Shown: one piece after another, positions 1-6,128 of the stretch
How positions within the stretch are numbered: the first letter of the stretch is position 1
How the letters are laid out: each line of letters begins with the position of its first letter
NCBI GenBank assembly: GCA_018268545.1
Contig: JAFDWI010000287.1
Coordinates: 1 to 10,396 of the forward strand
Direction of reading: 5' to 3'
DNA from: Actinomycetota bacterium
GTDB taxonomy: Bacteria > Actinomycetota > Acidimicrobiia > Acidimicrobiales > Iamiaceae
Length of the DNA stretch: 10,396 nucleotides
Notes under the pieces: generated by a model
Database searches by the model: none
What the model saw: the letters and a program-made list of their open reading frames with translations, nothing else
Told to the model about the DNA's origin: nothing
Position numbers and translations under genes: made by a program

Positions 1-84
1 CACGGCCCCCCAGGTCGCACGGATCCCGTCGTCGTCGCCGACGGCCACGCCGATCCGTGCCGTCGACGTGGACACGCCGAGCAT
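1..84 (-). CDS. tsaB: TsaB, tRNA t6A threonylcarbamoyltransferase complex subunit (5' end only, cut by window edge)
   Basis: Only the first 28 codons are inside the window; the gene continues past the left edge. The visible N-terminus, MLGVSTSTARIGVAVGDDDG, matches the opening beta-hairpin of the TsaB/YeaZ ASKHA-fold family, whose members usually begin with a hydrophobic strand followed by DTST or STST and then a glycine-rich turn. TsaB is the scaffold partner of TsaD and TsaE in making N6-threonylcarbamoyladenosine at position 37 of ANN-decoding tRNAs. The ATG at 84-82 shares one base with the tsaE stop codon (TGATG), which implies translational coupling. An in-frame GTG two codons upstream (90-88) is an alternative start. 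The assignment rests on this short stretch plus the adjacent tsaE, a neighbour typical of actinobacteria. Confidence 0.8.
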   Translation of the reverse strand, partial: MLGVSTSTARIGVAVGDDDGIRATWGAV

Positions 85-608
85 CAGCACGTCGAGTCCA
101 CTTGTCGTGGACCCACGGCATCGACGATGCGCGCCAGACCGGCGAGTCGTCGCTCCCAGCTCGGCCCGTGCACCGCGAGGGTGATCGTGCGATCGTCGTC
201 GCCCGCGCCCAGACCGATACCGACGAACAGGTGATCGCGCCCCAACACACCGGCGATCGACTCACCCCACTCGATGACCGCGACGTCACCGTCGTCGAGG
301 GCCTCGTCCAGATCGAGGTCGAGCGCCTCGTGGATCCGATCGAGTCGGTACACGTCGAGATGATGGAGACGGAAGCGGCCCTGGTGGATCCGCTCGATCG
401 TGAACGTCGGAGAAACGATCCGTCCGGTCACACCGAGTGCGGCACCCAACCCCTGGGTGAACGCGGTCTTGCCGGCCCCGAGTTCCCCGCCGAGCACGAA
501 CACATCGCCGGCCTCGACAACTGCCGCGATCGCTCGTGCCAACGCCCGGGTCCCCTCCACCGAATCGGTGGCGACCTCCAGCACGTCCGATGTGGGCACG
601 ACGCGCAT
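84..608 (-). CDS. tsaE: TsaE, tRNA t6A biosynthesis P-loop ATPase
   Basis: This 174-residue protein has the full TsaE/YjeE set of motifs. A Walker A loop GGELGAGKT lies at about residues 40-48, SPTF at 66-69, HLDVYR at 83-88 (the Walker-B-like aspartate region) and IEWGE at 112-116. TsaE binds and hydrolyses ATP and drives turnover of the TsaB-TsaD complex during threonylcarbamoyl transfer to tRNA in the cytoplasm. Length is slightly above the usual 150-165 residues because of a short C-terminal tail. I start at ATG 608 (MRVVPTSDVL) because family similarity begins a few residues later; the reading frame stays open up to 773 but that part overlaps the upstream hydrolase gene. No strong Shine-Dalgarno sequence is visible. 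It follows the hydrolase gene by 46 bases and overlaps tsaB by one base, so it is probably cotranscribed with both. Confidence 0.95.
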   Translation of the reverse strand: MRVVPTSDVLEVATDSVEGTRALARAIAAVVEAGDVFVLGGELGAGKTAFTQGLGAALGVTGRIVSPTFTIERIHQGRFRLHHLDVYRLDRIHEALDLDLDEALDDGDVAVIEWGESIAGVLGRDHLFVGIGLGAGDDDRTITLAVHGPSWERRLAGLARIVDAVGPRQVDSTC

Positions 609-654
609 CGTAACCAACCGGTCGGCCGAACCGCCCGCCCGCGCGACGAGGGGA

Positions 655-1680
655 TCAGGCCGGAACGGTCGGAGCGGCCGACGTGGCGTCTCGCCGTTCG
701 ATCCGGACCACCAGATCCGCCAAGGCGTCCACGACGGCATGGGGCGCTTCCTGCATCGACTGATGCCCGACACCGGGCAGGACGACGAGCTTGCCGTCGA
801 CGAGGTTCTCCATGATCCGCTTCGCGGCCCAGACGGGCGTCAGCGCATCGATGGCACCGACGATCACGGTCGCCGGTTGCGTGACCCGCGCGAGCCCGTC
901 GCGGTTGTCGGTGTCGAACAGGTCGATCCAGAGCTTCGACCGGTACTCGTCGGAGAGGTCGTGGCCGAGCCGAGCCGCGACCTGCACGGCACGTCCGGCA
1001 GGCTTGCGTCCGAAGGCGACCCGCGTCGCGAGCAGTTCGGTGTCGCGGTCCGGGTGTGGGATGGGTGCGCCGGCCGCCTCACGGGCGAGGATCGCCCGAC
1101 CGGCACGGTCCGCCAACACGTCGACTCCCGGCGGGAACAGCTGCGCGACCGCCGTGTCCATGAAGACGAGTCCGGCGACGCGTTCACGCAACACGTCCGG
1201 GAAGTCCCCGCAGAACCGGCCCAGGATCATGCCGCCCATCGAGTGACCCATCACGATCGCACCCTGGACATCGAGGGTTTCGAGCACCGTCGCGAGGTCG
1301 TGGGCGGCCTGGACGCGGCCCACCCCGTCGTCCCCGACGACGGACGCACCGTGACCACGGACGTCGAGCGCGATGATCCGGAATCGATCGGCCGCCAGAT
1401 GCATGATCGGCGCCCAGACCTCGGCTGCGAGCGTGACACCGTGAAGGAGCACGAGCGGGCGGCCCGCACCGATCTCGACCAGGTGCACCGACCCACCGTC
1501 GTGGGTCGCCACATCGCGGCGACGGACGTCATCGGGAAGATCGAACCAGGCATCGTCGATGTCACCGCGGGTGCGCGACGCAACCCGTCGGGCGGCAACG
1601 TGGCGGCCCGGACCGAGCGCGTAACCGACCGCGGCACCACCCGCCGCGAGCCAGACGAGACGTCGACGTGCAGGTTTCAT
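655..1680 (-). CDS. Alpha/beta-fold hydrolase with N-terminal membrane anchor
   Basis: This 341-residue protein has a classical alpha/beta hydrolase core. The oxyanion-loop HG is at residues 80-81 in LVLLHG, the nucleophile elbow GHSMGG puts the serine at 147, GAIDAL offers the acid at D279, and GVGHQ offers the histidine at 306. Residues 8-24 (LVWLAAGGAAVGYALGP), preceded by an arginine-rich stretch, look like an uncleaved membrane anchor, so the enzyme probably works at the inner face or outside of the membrane. Its substrate cannot be read from sequence. A hydrolase at this place between alr and tsaE is, from memory, common in actinobacteria, which suggests a conserved but undefined role. 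ATG 1680 is chosen because GGGAAGG lies 5 bases upstream and the open frame beyond it runs into alr. It starts 73 bases after the alr stop. Confidence 0.88.
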   Translation of the reverse strand: MKPARRRLVWLAAGGAAVGYALGPGRHVAARRVASRTRGDIDDAWFDLPDDVRRRDVATHDGGSVHLVEIGAGRPLVLLHGVTLAAEVWAPIMHLAADRFRIIALDVRGHGASVVGDDGVGRVQAAHDLATVLETLDVQGAIVMGHSMGGMILGRFCGDFPDVLRERVAGLVFMDTAVAQLFPPGVDVLADRAGRAILAREAAGAPIPHPDRDTELLATRVAFGRKPAGRAVQVAARLGHDLSDEYRSKLWIDLFDTDNRDGLARVTQPATVIVGAIDALTPVWAAKRIMENLVDGKLVVLPGVGHQSMQEAPHAVVDALADLVVRIERRDATSAAPTVPA

Positions 1681-1685
1681 CGGCA

Positions 1686-1692
1686 CCTTCCC
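1686..1692 (-). promoter_or_regulatory. Ribosome binding site of the anchored hydrolase
   Basis: On the minus strand GGGAAGG sits 5 bases before ATG 1680. It is one of the clearer Shine-Dalgarno matches in the window and fixes the hydrolase start after the 73-base alr spacer. Confidence 0.6.
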
Positions 1693-1753
1693 GGAACATC
1701 CATCACGATCGCGCGCGCACTCTAGTGCCCGGGGAAGCTGCGGTGCCCGGAGT

Positions 1754-2884
1754 TCAGCGACTCGAAGCGGCACCGGCACCGCGGTACAGCCGCGGTAGCC
1801 GTGCGGAGAATCCACACACGATCTCATAGGTGATCGTGTCGAGCCGATCGGCCCACTCCTGCGCGGTGATCTGCTCGTCGCCCATCGGTCCGAGCAGCAC
1901 GACCTCGTCACCCACCGACGTCGAGGCGTCGGACCCGAGATCGACGAGCAACTGGTCCATGGTGATCGTCCCGACGATCGGGCAACGCCGGCCGCCCACC
2001 AACACCTGTGCGCCTCGGCTCGACAGGATCCGTCGAACCCCATCGGCGTAGCCGAGCGGGACGGTCGCGACGCGCGTCGGGTGATCGGCGCGCCATCGCA
2101 GACCGTAGGACACGCCCTCACCGGGCTGGACGGTCTTGACATACGACAACCGTGCATGCAGCGACAGAACCGGGTCGAGGGCCAGAGGCATCGTCATCGC
2201 GGGCGACGGCGCGAACCCGTACAGCGAGATCCCGCACCGCACCATGTCACCACGGCCCACGCCCCGCAGCGCCGCAGCCGAGTTCGCCGCATGGACCATC
2301 CCCGTGGGAAGGCCCGCCGTCGACAGGTCGTGCCGGACGTCGTCGAATCGACGGACCTGTTCGTCGGTGAAGGGATCGTCGGGTTCGTCGGCCACCGCGA
2401 AATGGGTGAAGAGCCCGTCCATCCTGAGGTTCGAGGATCGAGCGATCCGATCGACGAGCGCCCCGACGGCTTCGGCGGGTGCGCCGACCCGGCGCATCCC
2501 CGTGTCGACCTTGACGTGCACGCCGAGTTCGACCCCCGCGCGCTCGGCCGCGCGCTCGGCCGCGTCGATCGAGGCGTCGCGATACACGGTCGGTGTGAGT
2601 CCGAGGCGGACGACCTCGTCCAGGTCCTCGTCGGGACATTCCGACAACAACAGGATCGGTGCGTCGATGCCCGCGTCACGCAACGCAGCACCTTCATCGA
2701 CGATCGCGACCGCCAACACCGACGCCCCGGCTTCCAACGCGGCGAGTGCGACGGGAACCGCGCCGTGCCCGTAGCCGTCGGCCTTGACCACCGCGCACAG
2801 CGCCGCCGGAGCGACGTGGGCACGGAGGCGCTGCGTGTTCCGTGCCAGCGCGGCGAGATCGACCTCGATCCAGGCGTGCCGCAT
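1754..2884 (-). CDS. alr: Alanine racemase (PLP-dependent)
   Basis: This 376-residue protein is a full-length fold-type III alanine racemase, which interconverts L- and D-alanine to supply D-Ala for peptidoglycan in the cytoplasm. The PLP lysine is K34 in VVKADGYGHG. The second catalytic base is Y260 in GEGVSYGLRW. Other family landmarks are KVDTGMRRVG at 125-134 (K125 lies where some family members carry a carbamylated lysine), HAANS at 198-202, RCGISLYG at 216-223, YADG at 279-282 and GTITMDQ at 305-311. The N-terminal TIM barrel and C-terminal beta domain both appear intact. The ATG at 2884 is only 3 bases after the stop of the CBS-domain gene and has no obvious ribosome binding site, which suggests coupled translation. 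The C-terminus ends in a short small-residue tail of no known function. Confidence 0.97.
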   Translation of the reverse strand: MRHAWIEVDLAALARNTQRLRAHVAPAALCAVVKADGYGHGAVPVALAALEAGASVLAVAIVDEGAALRDAGIDAPILLLSECPDEDLDEVVRLGLTPTVYRDASIDAAERAAERAGVELGVHVKVDTGMRRVGAPAEAVGALVDRIARSSNLRMDGLFTHFAVADEPDDPFTDEQVRRFDDVRHDLSTAGLPTGMVHAANSAAALRGVGRGDMVRCGISLYGFAPSPAMTMPLALDPVLSLHARLSYVKTVQPGEGVSYGLRWRADHPTRVATVPLGYADGVRRILSSRGAQVLVGGRRCPIVGTITMDQLLVDLGSDASTSVGDEVVLLGPMGDEQITAQEWADRLDTITYEIVCGFSARLPRLYRGAGAASSR

Positions 2885-2887
2885 CGG

Positions 2888-3385
2888 TCAGTGCGGCCCG
2901 TCGGATCCGGCACCGACGAGGTATCGCAGCACATCGCCGCGCGCGATGATCCCGATGAGTCGCCCGTCGTCGTCGATGACCGGAAGGCGGGAGACGTCGG
3001 CGTCGTGCAGGATCGTCGCCGCGTCCGACATCGACGCATCGGCGGTGATGGTGGACGGGTCGTGCGCCATGAGTTCGGAAACCTTCGAGGCGAGTGCCCG
3101 TTGAATGTCGCGGTCGTACCGGGCCGCTTGACCGGGCAGTTCCGCCGACATGCCGAACAGGGTGATGACGGTCGGAAGGTGCACGTGCGCGTCCTGGATC
3201 ATCACGTCGGACGCGCTCAGCATGCCGACGAGCCGACCCGCCTCGTCGACGACCGGCGCACCGTCGATGCCACGTTCGACGAGCGCCCGCACCGCGTCGG
3301 GCACCGGCTGTTCGGTCGTCACACACAGCACATCGGTGGTCATGTACGCCGCGACGGTGTCGTCGGACGGTGCGGCATCGGTCAT
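2888..3385 (-). CDS. Tandem CBS-domain protein
   Basis: This 165-residue protein consists almost only of a CBS pair (Bateman module). CBS1 spans about residues 14-65, including YMTTDVLCVT and GAPVVDEAGRLVGMLSASD. CBS2 spans about 104-156, including LMAHDPSTIT and RLPVIDDDGRLIGIIARGD. A loop of roughly 40 residues between them contains LFGMSAELPG. No enzymatic, channel or DNA-binding domain is attached. Such stand-alone pairs commonly bind adenine nucleotides (AMP, ATP, NAD or SAM) and act as sensors or partners of other proteins; the ligand here is unknown. Its place between nnr, which repairs NAD(P)H, and alr suggests a metabolic-sensing role, but this is inference. I start at ATG 3385 because GAGG lies 8 bases upstream. 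GTG 3394 is possible and would overlap the nnr stop by four bases (GTGA). Confidence 0.88.
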   Translation of the reverse strand: MTDAAPSDDTVAAYMTTDVLCVTTEQPVPDAVRALVERGIDGAPVVDEAGRLVGMLSASDVMIQDAHVHLPTVITLFGMSAELPGQAARYDRDIQRALASKVSELMAHDPSTITADASMSDAATILHDADVSRLPVIDDDGRLIGIIARGDVLRYLVGAGSDGPH

Positions 3386-3390
3386 GGCGC

Positions 3391-4839
3391 TCACCTCATC
3401 GATCGGGGTCGGACCCGTCCATCATCGCTCACGGACGCTCGACCGGCCGCGTGGACGCCCGAGGTGGACGCGACATCGGCGAGCACGTCTGCGACCAGAC
3501 GGGGAAGGTCCGAGGCGACGAGGCCGACGCCCCGGCCACGAGCACCGGCGCGCCCGTGGACCCAGGCGGCGGCCGCAGCAGCAGCGAACGGCTCGACGCC
3601 CCGGGCGAGGAACGCACCGAGGATCCCGGTGAGCACATCGCCGGTCCCGGCGGTCGCGAGACGAGCATCGCCGGTATCGCTCGCGAGGACCCGACCGTCG
3701 GGATGCGCGACGAGCGTCGTCGCCCCTTTGCGAAGCACGATCGCGCCGGTGCGCGCCGCGAGGTCCCGAACCGCCGCGAACCGATCCGTGCCGGCGGCAT
3801 CGCCACCGAGCGCCACGAACTCGCCGTCGTGGGGTGTCAGCACCACCGGGGGCGCGCCCGCGGGCCGCTCGGCGAGCACCGAGGCCGGGTCGCTGCCCAG
3901 TGCGTGGAGACCGTCGCCGTCGATCACGATCGGCACGGGCGTGGCGACGAGCGCGGCGACCTGCGAGGCGACGCCCGGAGCTCGGCCGAGCCCGGGACCC
4001 ACAGCGAGCGCACCGAACCGATCGATGTCGGCGAGCACCTCGCCCGCCCAGTCCTCCGAGGCGAGCGGAGTGGTGACCGCTTCGACGGGCCCGGTCGCCA
4101 CCTGGCTGCCGACGGCGGGGTCGACGCCGGGGGTCGAGCGGCGGACGTAGCCCGACCCGGCACGGAACGCGGCCGCGCTCGCGAGGTCCGCGGCGCCCGT
4201 CATGCCTGGTGACCCCGCGACGAGTCGCACCGCGTCACGCCACTTGTGGGTCGACGCGGCGCGGGCCGGAAGCCATGCGGCGACGTCACCGGCGGTCACC
4301 TTCGCGGCCGAGGCCGACGTCGTGTCCAGCCCGATGTCGACGCACTCGACGGTTCCTGCCAACTGCGCGCCGGCACCGACGAGCAGTCCGGGTTTGAGCG
4401 CGGCGAACGTCACGGTCACGGCGGCCCGGAGCGGCGCACCGAGGATCTCGCCGGTCAGACCGGACACCCCCGAAGGGATGTCGACGGCCAGCACCGGCGT
4501 CATCGGGTTCGCCGGACGCGGTGCCACCCAGGGTCGACTCAGCCCGGTGCCGAACGCCGCGTCGATGATCAGGTCACAATTCGGCAGCGCGCGGACCGAC
4601 GGCTCGACGGTCGTGACCCGCATGCCGCGCCGTTCGAGCAGTTCACCGGCGACCCGCCCGTCGGCGCCGTTGTTGCCGCCACCGGCGATCACCACGACCC
4701 GTCGGCCGTAGGTGCCGCCCAACATCCGACGCGCCGTTCGTGCGACCGCCCATCCGGCACGCCCGATCAACACCTCGACGGGCTCGGGTGCCGCGGCGTC
4801 GATCGCGGCCATCTCCGCCGGGGTGACGATCGGGATCAC
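3391..4839 (-). CDS. nnr: Bifunctional NAD(P)H-hydrate epimerase / ADP-dependent NAD(P)H-hydrate dehydratase
   Basis: This 482-residue protein is a fusion of the two nicotinamide nucleotide repair enzymes. The N-terminal YjeF/epimerase half (about 1-195) shows IGRAGWAV near 25-32, the nucleotide loop GGGNNGADG at 53-61, DAAFGTG at 93-99 and VDIPSGV at 119-125. The C-terminal ribokinase-like dehydratase half (about 196-460) shows HKW at 198-200, GSPGMTGAADLA at 209-220, IDGDGL at 306-311, LTPHDGEF at 334-341 and the nucleotide-binding ATAGTGDVLTG at 395-405. Together they epimerise and dehydrate R- and S-NAD(P)HX back to NAD(P)H. I start at GTG 4839 because MIPIVTPAEMAAID is the typical NnrE opening; no strong ribosome binding site precedes it. 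It is the first gene of the minus-strand run and is divergent from the hydrolase at 5009. About 20 C-terminal residues after 460 are poorly conserved. Confidence 0.95.
   Translation of the reverse strand: MIPIVTPAEMAAIDAAAPEPVEVLIGRAGWAVARTARRMLGGTYGRRVVVIAGGGNNGADGRVAGELLERRGMRVTTVEPSVRALPNCDLIIDAAFGTGLSRPWVAPRPANPMTPVLAVDIPSGVSGLTGEILGAPLRAAVTVTFAALKPGLLVGAGAQLAGTVECVDIGLDTTSASAAKVTAGDVAAWLPARAASTHKWRDAVRLVAGSPGMTGAADLASAAAFRAGSGYVRRSTPGVDPAVGSQVATGPVEAVTTPLASEDWAGEVLADIDRFGALAVGPGLGRAPGVASQVAALVATPVPIVIDGDGLHALGSDPASVLAERPAGAPPVVLTPHDGEFVALGGDAAGTDRFAAVRDLAARTGAIVLRKGATTLVAHPDGRVLASDTGDARLATAGTGDVLTGILGAFLARGVEPFAAAAAAAWVHGRAGARGRGVGLVASDLPRLVADVLADVASTSGVHAAGRASVSDDGRVRPRSMR
3394..3397 (-). 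promoter_or_regulatory. Ribosome binding site that decides the CBS-protein start
   Basis: GAGG on the minus strand ends 8 bases before ATG 3385. It overlaps the alternative GTG at 3394 itself, so it can only serve the ATG. The site also lies across the last codons of nnr, linking translation of the two genes. Confidence 0.5.
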
Positions 4840-4904
4840 GCCGTCAGTCTGCCTGACAGGCTGTGCGGATCGGTCACATCTGCCCCGGCTCACGATCGAT
4901 GATC

Positions 4905-4921
4905 TCCAAGCTCCGCTTGGA
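4905..4921. repeat. Short perfect inverted repeat, 7-base arms, 3-base loop
   Basis: TCCAAGC and GCTTGGA flank a TCC loop. As RNA this is a small stable hairpin; as DNA it is a near-palindrome in a divergent promoter region. There is no T-run on either side, so it does not look like an intrinsic terminator. Confidence 0.6.
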
Positions 4922-4924
4922 CAA

Positions 4925-4946
4925 CGACCACTGTGCCCGTTGGTCG
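4925..4946. repeat. Inverted repeat CGACCA-N10-TGGTCG in divergent promoter region
   Basis: Two perfect 6-base arms are separated by 10 bases, giving 16 bases between arm centres. That geometry would suit a dimeric DNA-binding protein, but dyads this short occur by chance in GC-rich DNA. Confidence 0.35.
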
Positions 4947-5008
4947 GATACGCCCACCGGCGCATCCTCTCACCCACCGACACGGTGACCCGGTACGGTC
5001 GGTCCCCG

Positions 5009-5953
5009 ATGCTCGACGACGTCGACCGTGTGAATGCCCTGTTGCGACGCGCACCCGACGTGGTCGCCGCGATCCCCGGCACCGGCCGGGTGATCGCCGC
5101 CGATGTCGAGGGCGACCCGGACGGCGTTCCGGTGCTCCTCGTCCACGGCACACCGGACTCGCGCCTCGCCCGTCATCCGGACCCCTCGATCGCGGCCGAC
5201 GCGGGCGTACGGCTGATCGCCGTCGACCGACCCGGGTTCGGGCACTCGAGTTTCGATCCGAGCGCCACCCCGACGACCTTCGGCCGAGACCTCACCGCGC
5301 TGTTCGATCACCTGGGCATCGATTCGGCGCACCTCGTTGCCTGGTCGGCGGGCGCGCTCTGGGCGCTGGGTGCCGCGGCGACGATCGCCCCGCGGGTGCG
5401 CTCGGTCACCGCGGTCGGTGGGCTCGTGCCCTTCGAGGCGTTCGGCGACCCCACCGTCCGACGCGCCGCCGGAGGTGCGCGTCTGGGCATGATCGAAACC
5501 GCAGAGGAACTCGGCGCGTCGGCCGCCGCAGCGATGATCGCTCCGATGCTCGTACCCGACCCCGCGACCCCGCCGGCCGCGCTCGAGCACCGCGCCGAGT
5601 CGGGCGACGCCGCACTGTCGGCGGTCCCCGGTGCGGACATACAGATGGCGGCGGCATGTTGCGACGCGGTCCGGATGGGCCTCGATGGGCTGATCCGGGA
5701 CGTCGAGGTGCAACTGACCGGTTCGCTGGTCGATTTCGCCGCCTCGACCGTGCCGACGAACTTGCTGACGGGCGCCCACGACACGACATGTCCCCCCGCG
5801 TTCGCCCGTTGGTTCGGCGAGGCGATCCCGGGTGCGACCGTCGAGATCGTTCCCGATGCCGGCCACGGCCTGCTCCTCACCCACTGGCACCAGGTCCTCG
5901 CGCATGCCATCGCTTCGCCGCTCCAGCGATCGCCGGGGGCAGCATCAGGGTGA
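5009..5953 (+). CDS. Alpha/beta-fold hydrolase (cytoplasmic)
   Basis: This 314-residue protein is a second, distinct alpha/beta hydrolase. The oxyanion-loop HG is at residues 46-47 in LLVHGTPDSR, and RPGFGHS lies at 74-80. The nucleophile elbow is AWSAG, with serine 113 and alanine in place of the usual first glycine. A cap domain follows (about 140-240). The candidate acid is D258 in GAHDTTCPP and the histidine is H286 in PDAGHG. No signal peptide or membrane segment is visible. The HGTPDSRLARHPD segment resembles a widespread actinobacterial hydrolase group of undefined substrate. I start at ATG 5009; GTG 4985 is a possible start 8 codons earlier, and neither has a good ribosome binding site, so a leaderless message is possible. 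It lies 175 bases before the ROK kinase in the same direction, with hairpins between, so cotranscription is uncertain. Confidence 0.88.
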   Translation: MLDDVDRVNALLRRAPDVVAAIPGTGRVIAADVEGDPDGVPVLLVHGTPDSRLARHPDPSIAADAGVRLIAVDRPGFGHSSFDPSATPTTFGRDLTALFDHLGIDSAHLVAWSAGALWALGAAATIAPRVRSVTAVGGLVPFEAFGDPTVRRAAGGARLGMIETAEELGASAAAAMIAPMLVPDPATPPAALEHRAESGDAALSAVPGADIQMAAACCDAVRMGLDGLIRDVEVQLTGSLVDFAASTVPTNLLTGAHDTTCPPAFARWFGEAIPGATVEIVPDAGHGLLLTHWHQVLAHAIASPLQRSPGAASG

Positions 5954-5978
5954 TCGGCCCCGGGGTGATCGGCCCCGG
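5949..5978 (+). repeat. Two exact tandem copies of a 15-base unit at the hydrolase stop codon
   Basis: The unit GGTGATCGGCCCCGG occurs at 5949-5963 and again at 5964-5978, followed by a weak third match (GGCGACCGACACC). The hydrolase TGA stop (5951-5953) is inside the first copy. The unit length is a multiple of three. Confidence 0.85.
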
Positions 5979-5980
5979 GG
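5958..5980 (+). terminator. GC-only hairpin after the hydrolase gene, possible terminator
   Basis: CCCCGGGG arms flank the 7-base loop TGATCGG, created by the 15-base tandem duplication. The structure starts 5 bases after the hydrolase stop. It lacks a following T-run, so it would be a non-canonical terminator or a message-stabilising stem. Confidence 0.35.
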
Positions 5981-6035
5981 CGACCGACACCGAACGGTGA
6001 CGGTCTCGCCCGACCCGGCCGGCGAGTAGCCCCGA

Positions 6036-6100
6036 ACCCGATCGAACTTCGGGAGGTAACCTCGGTTATTCCCAGGAAACCTCCCGAAGTTCGATCGGGT
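6036..6100. repeat. Perfect 22-base inverted repeat with 21-base loop upstream of the ROK kinase
   Basis: The left arm (6036-6057) begins ACCCGATCG and ends GGGAGGT. The right arm (6079-6100) is its exact reverse complement, beginning ACCTCCC and ending CGATCGGGT. The loop is 6058-6078. The right arm ends 28 bases before the kinase ATG and 14 bases before its ribosome binding site. The end of the left arm can also pair with a second ACCTC copy in the loop (6059-6063), so a smaller alternative hairpin exists. It could be a terminator for the upstream hydrolase, a regulatory leader structure, a protein-binding site or a small mobile repeat. No T-run follows either arm. Confidence 0.9.
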
Positions 6101-6114
6101 GGCGGATCCACGGC

Positions 6115-6121
6115 AAGGGAG
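6115..6121 (+). promoter_or_regulatory. Ribosome binding site of the ROK kinase
   Basis: AAGGGAG lies 7 bases before ATG 6129. It supports this start over an in-frame GTG at 6099, which lies inside the right arm of the inverted repeat. Confidence 0.7.
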
Positions 6122-6128
6122 CGAATCC

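Larger units (their letters stand above)
4840..5008. promoter_or_regulatory. Divergent intergenic region between nnr and the plus-strand hydrolase
   Basis: These 169 bases separate two divergent genes and must carry the nnr promoter and probably the hydrolase promoter. I cannot identify convincing -10/-35 pairs. The region contains three short dyads: GCCTGACAGGC at 4851-4861, just upstream of the nnr start; a 7-base-stem hairpin at 4905-4921; and CGACCA / TGGTCG arms at 4925-4930 and 4941-4946. Any of them could be a regulator site. Confidence 0.5.

Noticed and set aside
400..1725. A plus-strand open frame of 441 codons opposite tsaE and the anchored hydrolase
   Set aside because: It spans both genes antisense, with low-complexity Arg/Asp/Val-rich translation. 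The minus-strand products carry complete catalytic motifs.
1681..1753. A TAGAGT hexamer in the alr-hydrolase spacer as a -10 box on the minus strand
   Set aside because: The hexamer fits TANNNT, but I find no -35 element at a suitable distance. A single match of this kind is common by chance.
1681..2157. Possible 159-residue N-terminal extension of the anchored hydrolase upstream of 1680
   Set aside because: It would overlap the alr coding region and lacks any domain, while ATG 1680 has a good ribosome binding site and leads directly into the membrane anchor.
2081..4150. A plus-strand open frame of 689 codons opposite alr, the CBS gene and nnr
   Set aside because: It runs antisense across three genes with clear family motifs, and its translation is rich in Arg, Pro, His and Asp with no recognisable domain. 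Long antisense frames are expected in GC-rich coding DNA.
4970..5905. A minus-strand open frame of 311 codons, and a second plus-frame one at 4933-6000, overlapping the plus-strand hydrolase
   Set aside because: Only the frame starting at 5009 gives an alpha/beta hydrolase with serine, acid and histidine in order; the others are Arg/Gly-rich shadows.
5949..5978. The tandem repeat as a CRISPR or phage attachment site
   Set aside because: The copies are directly adjacent with no spacers, only two are exact, and there are no cas, integrase or tRNA genes in the window.
6036..6100. Similarity of AACTTCG ... CGAAGTT in the inverted repeat to a loxP-type recombination site
   Set aside because: Only the 7-base motif is shared. 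Arm length and spacer differ, and there is no recombinase gene nearby.
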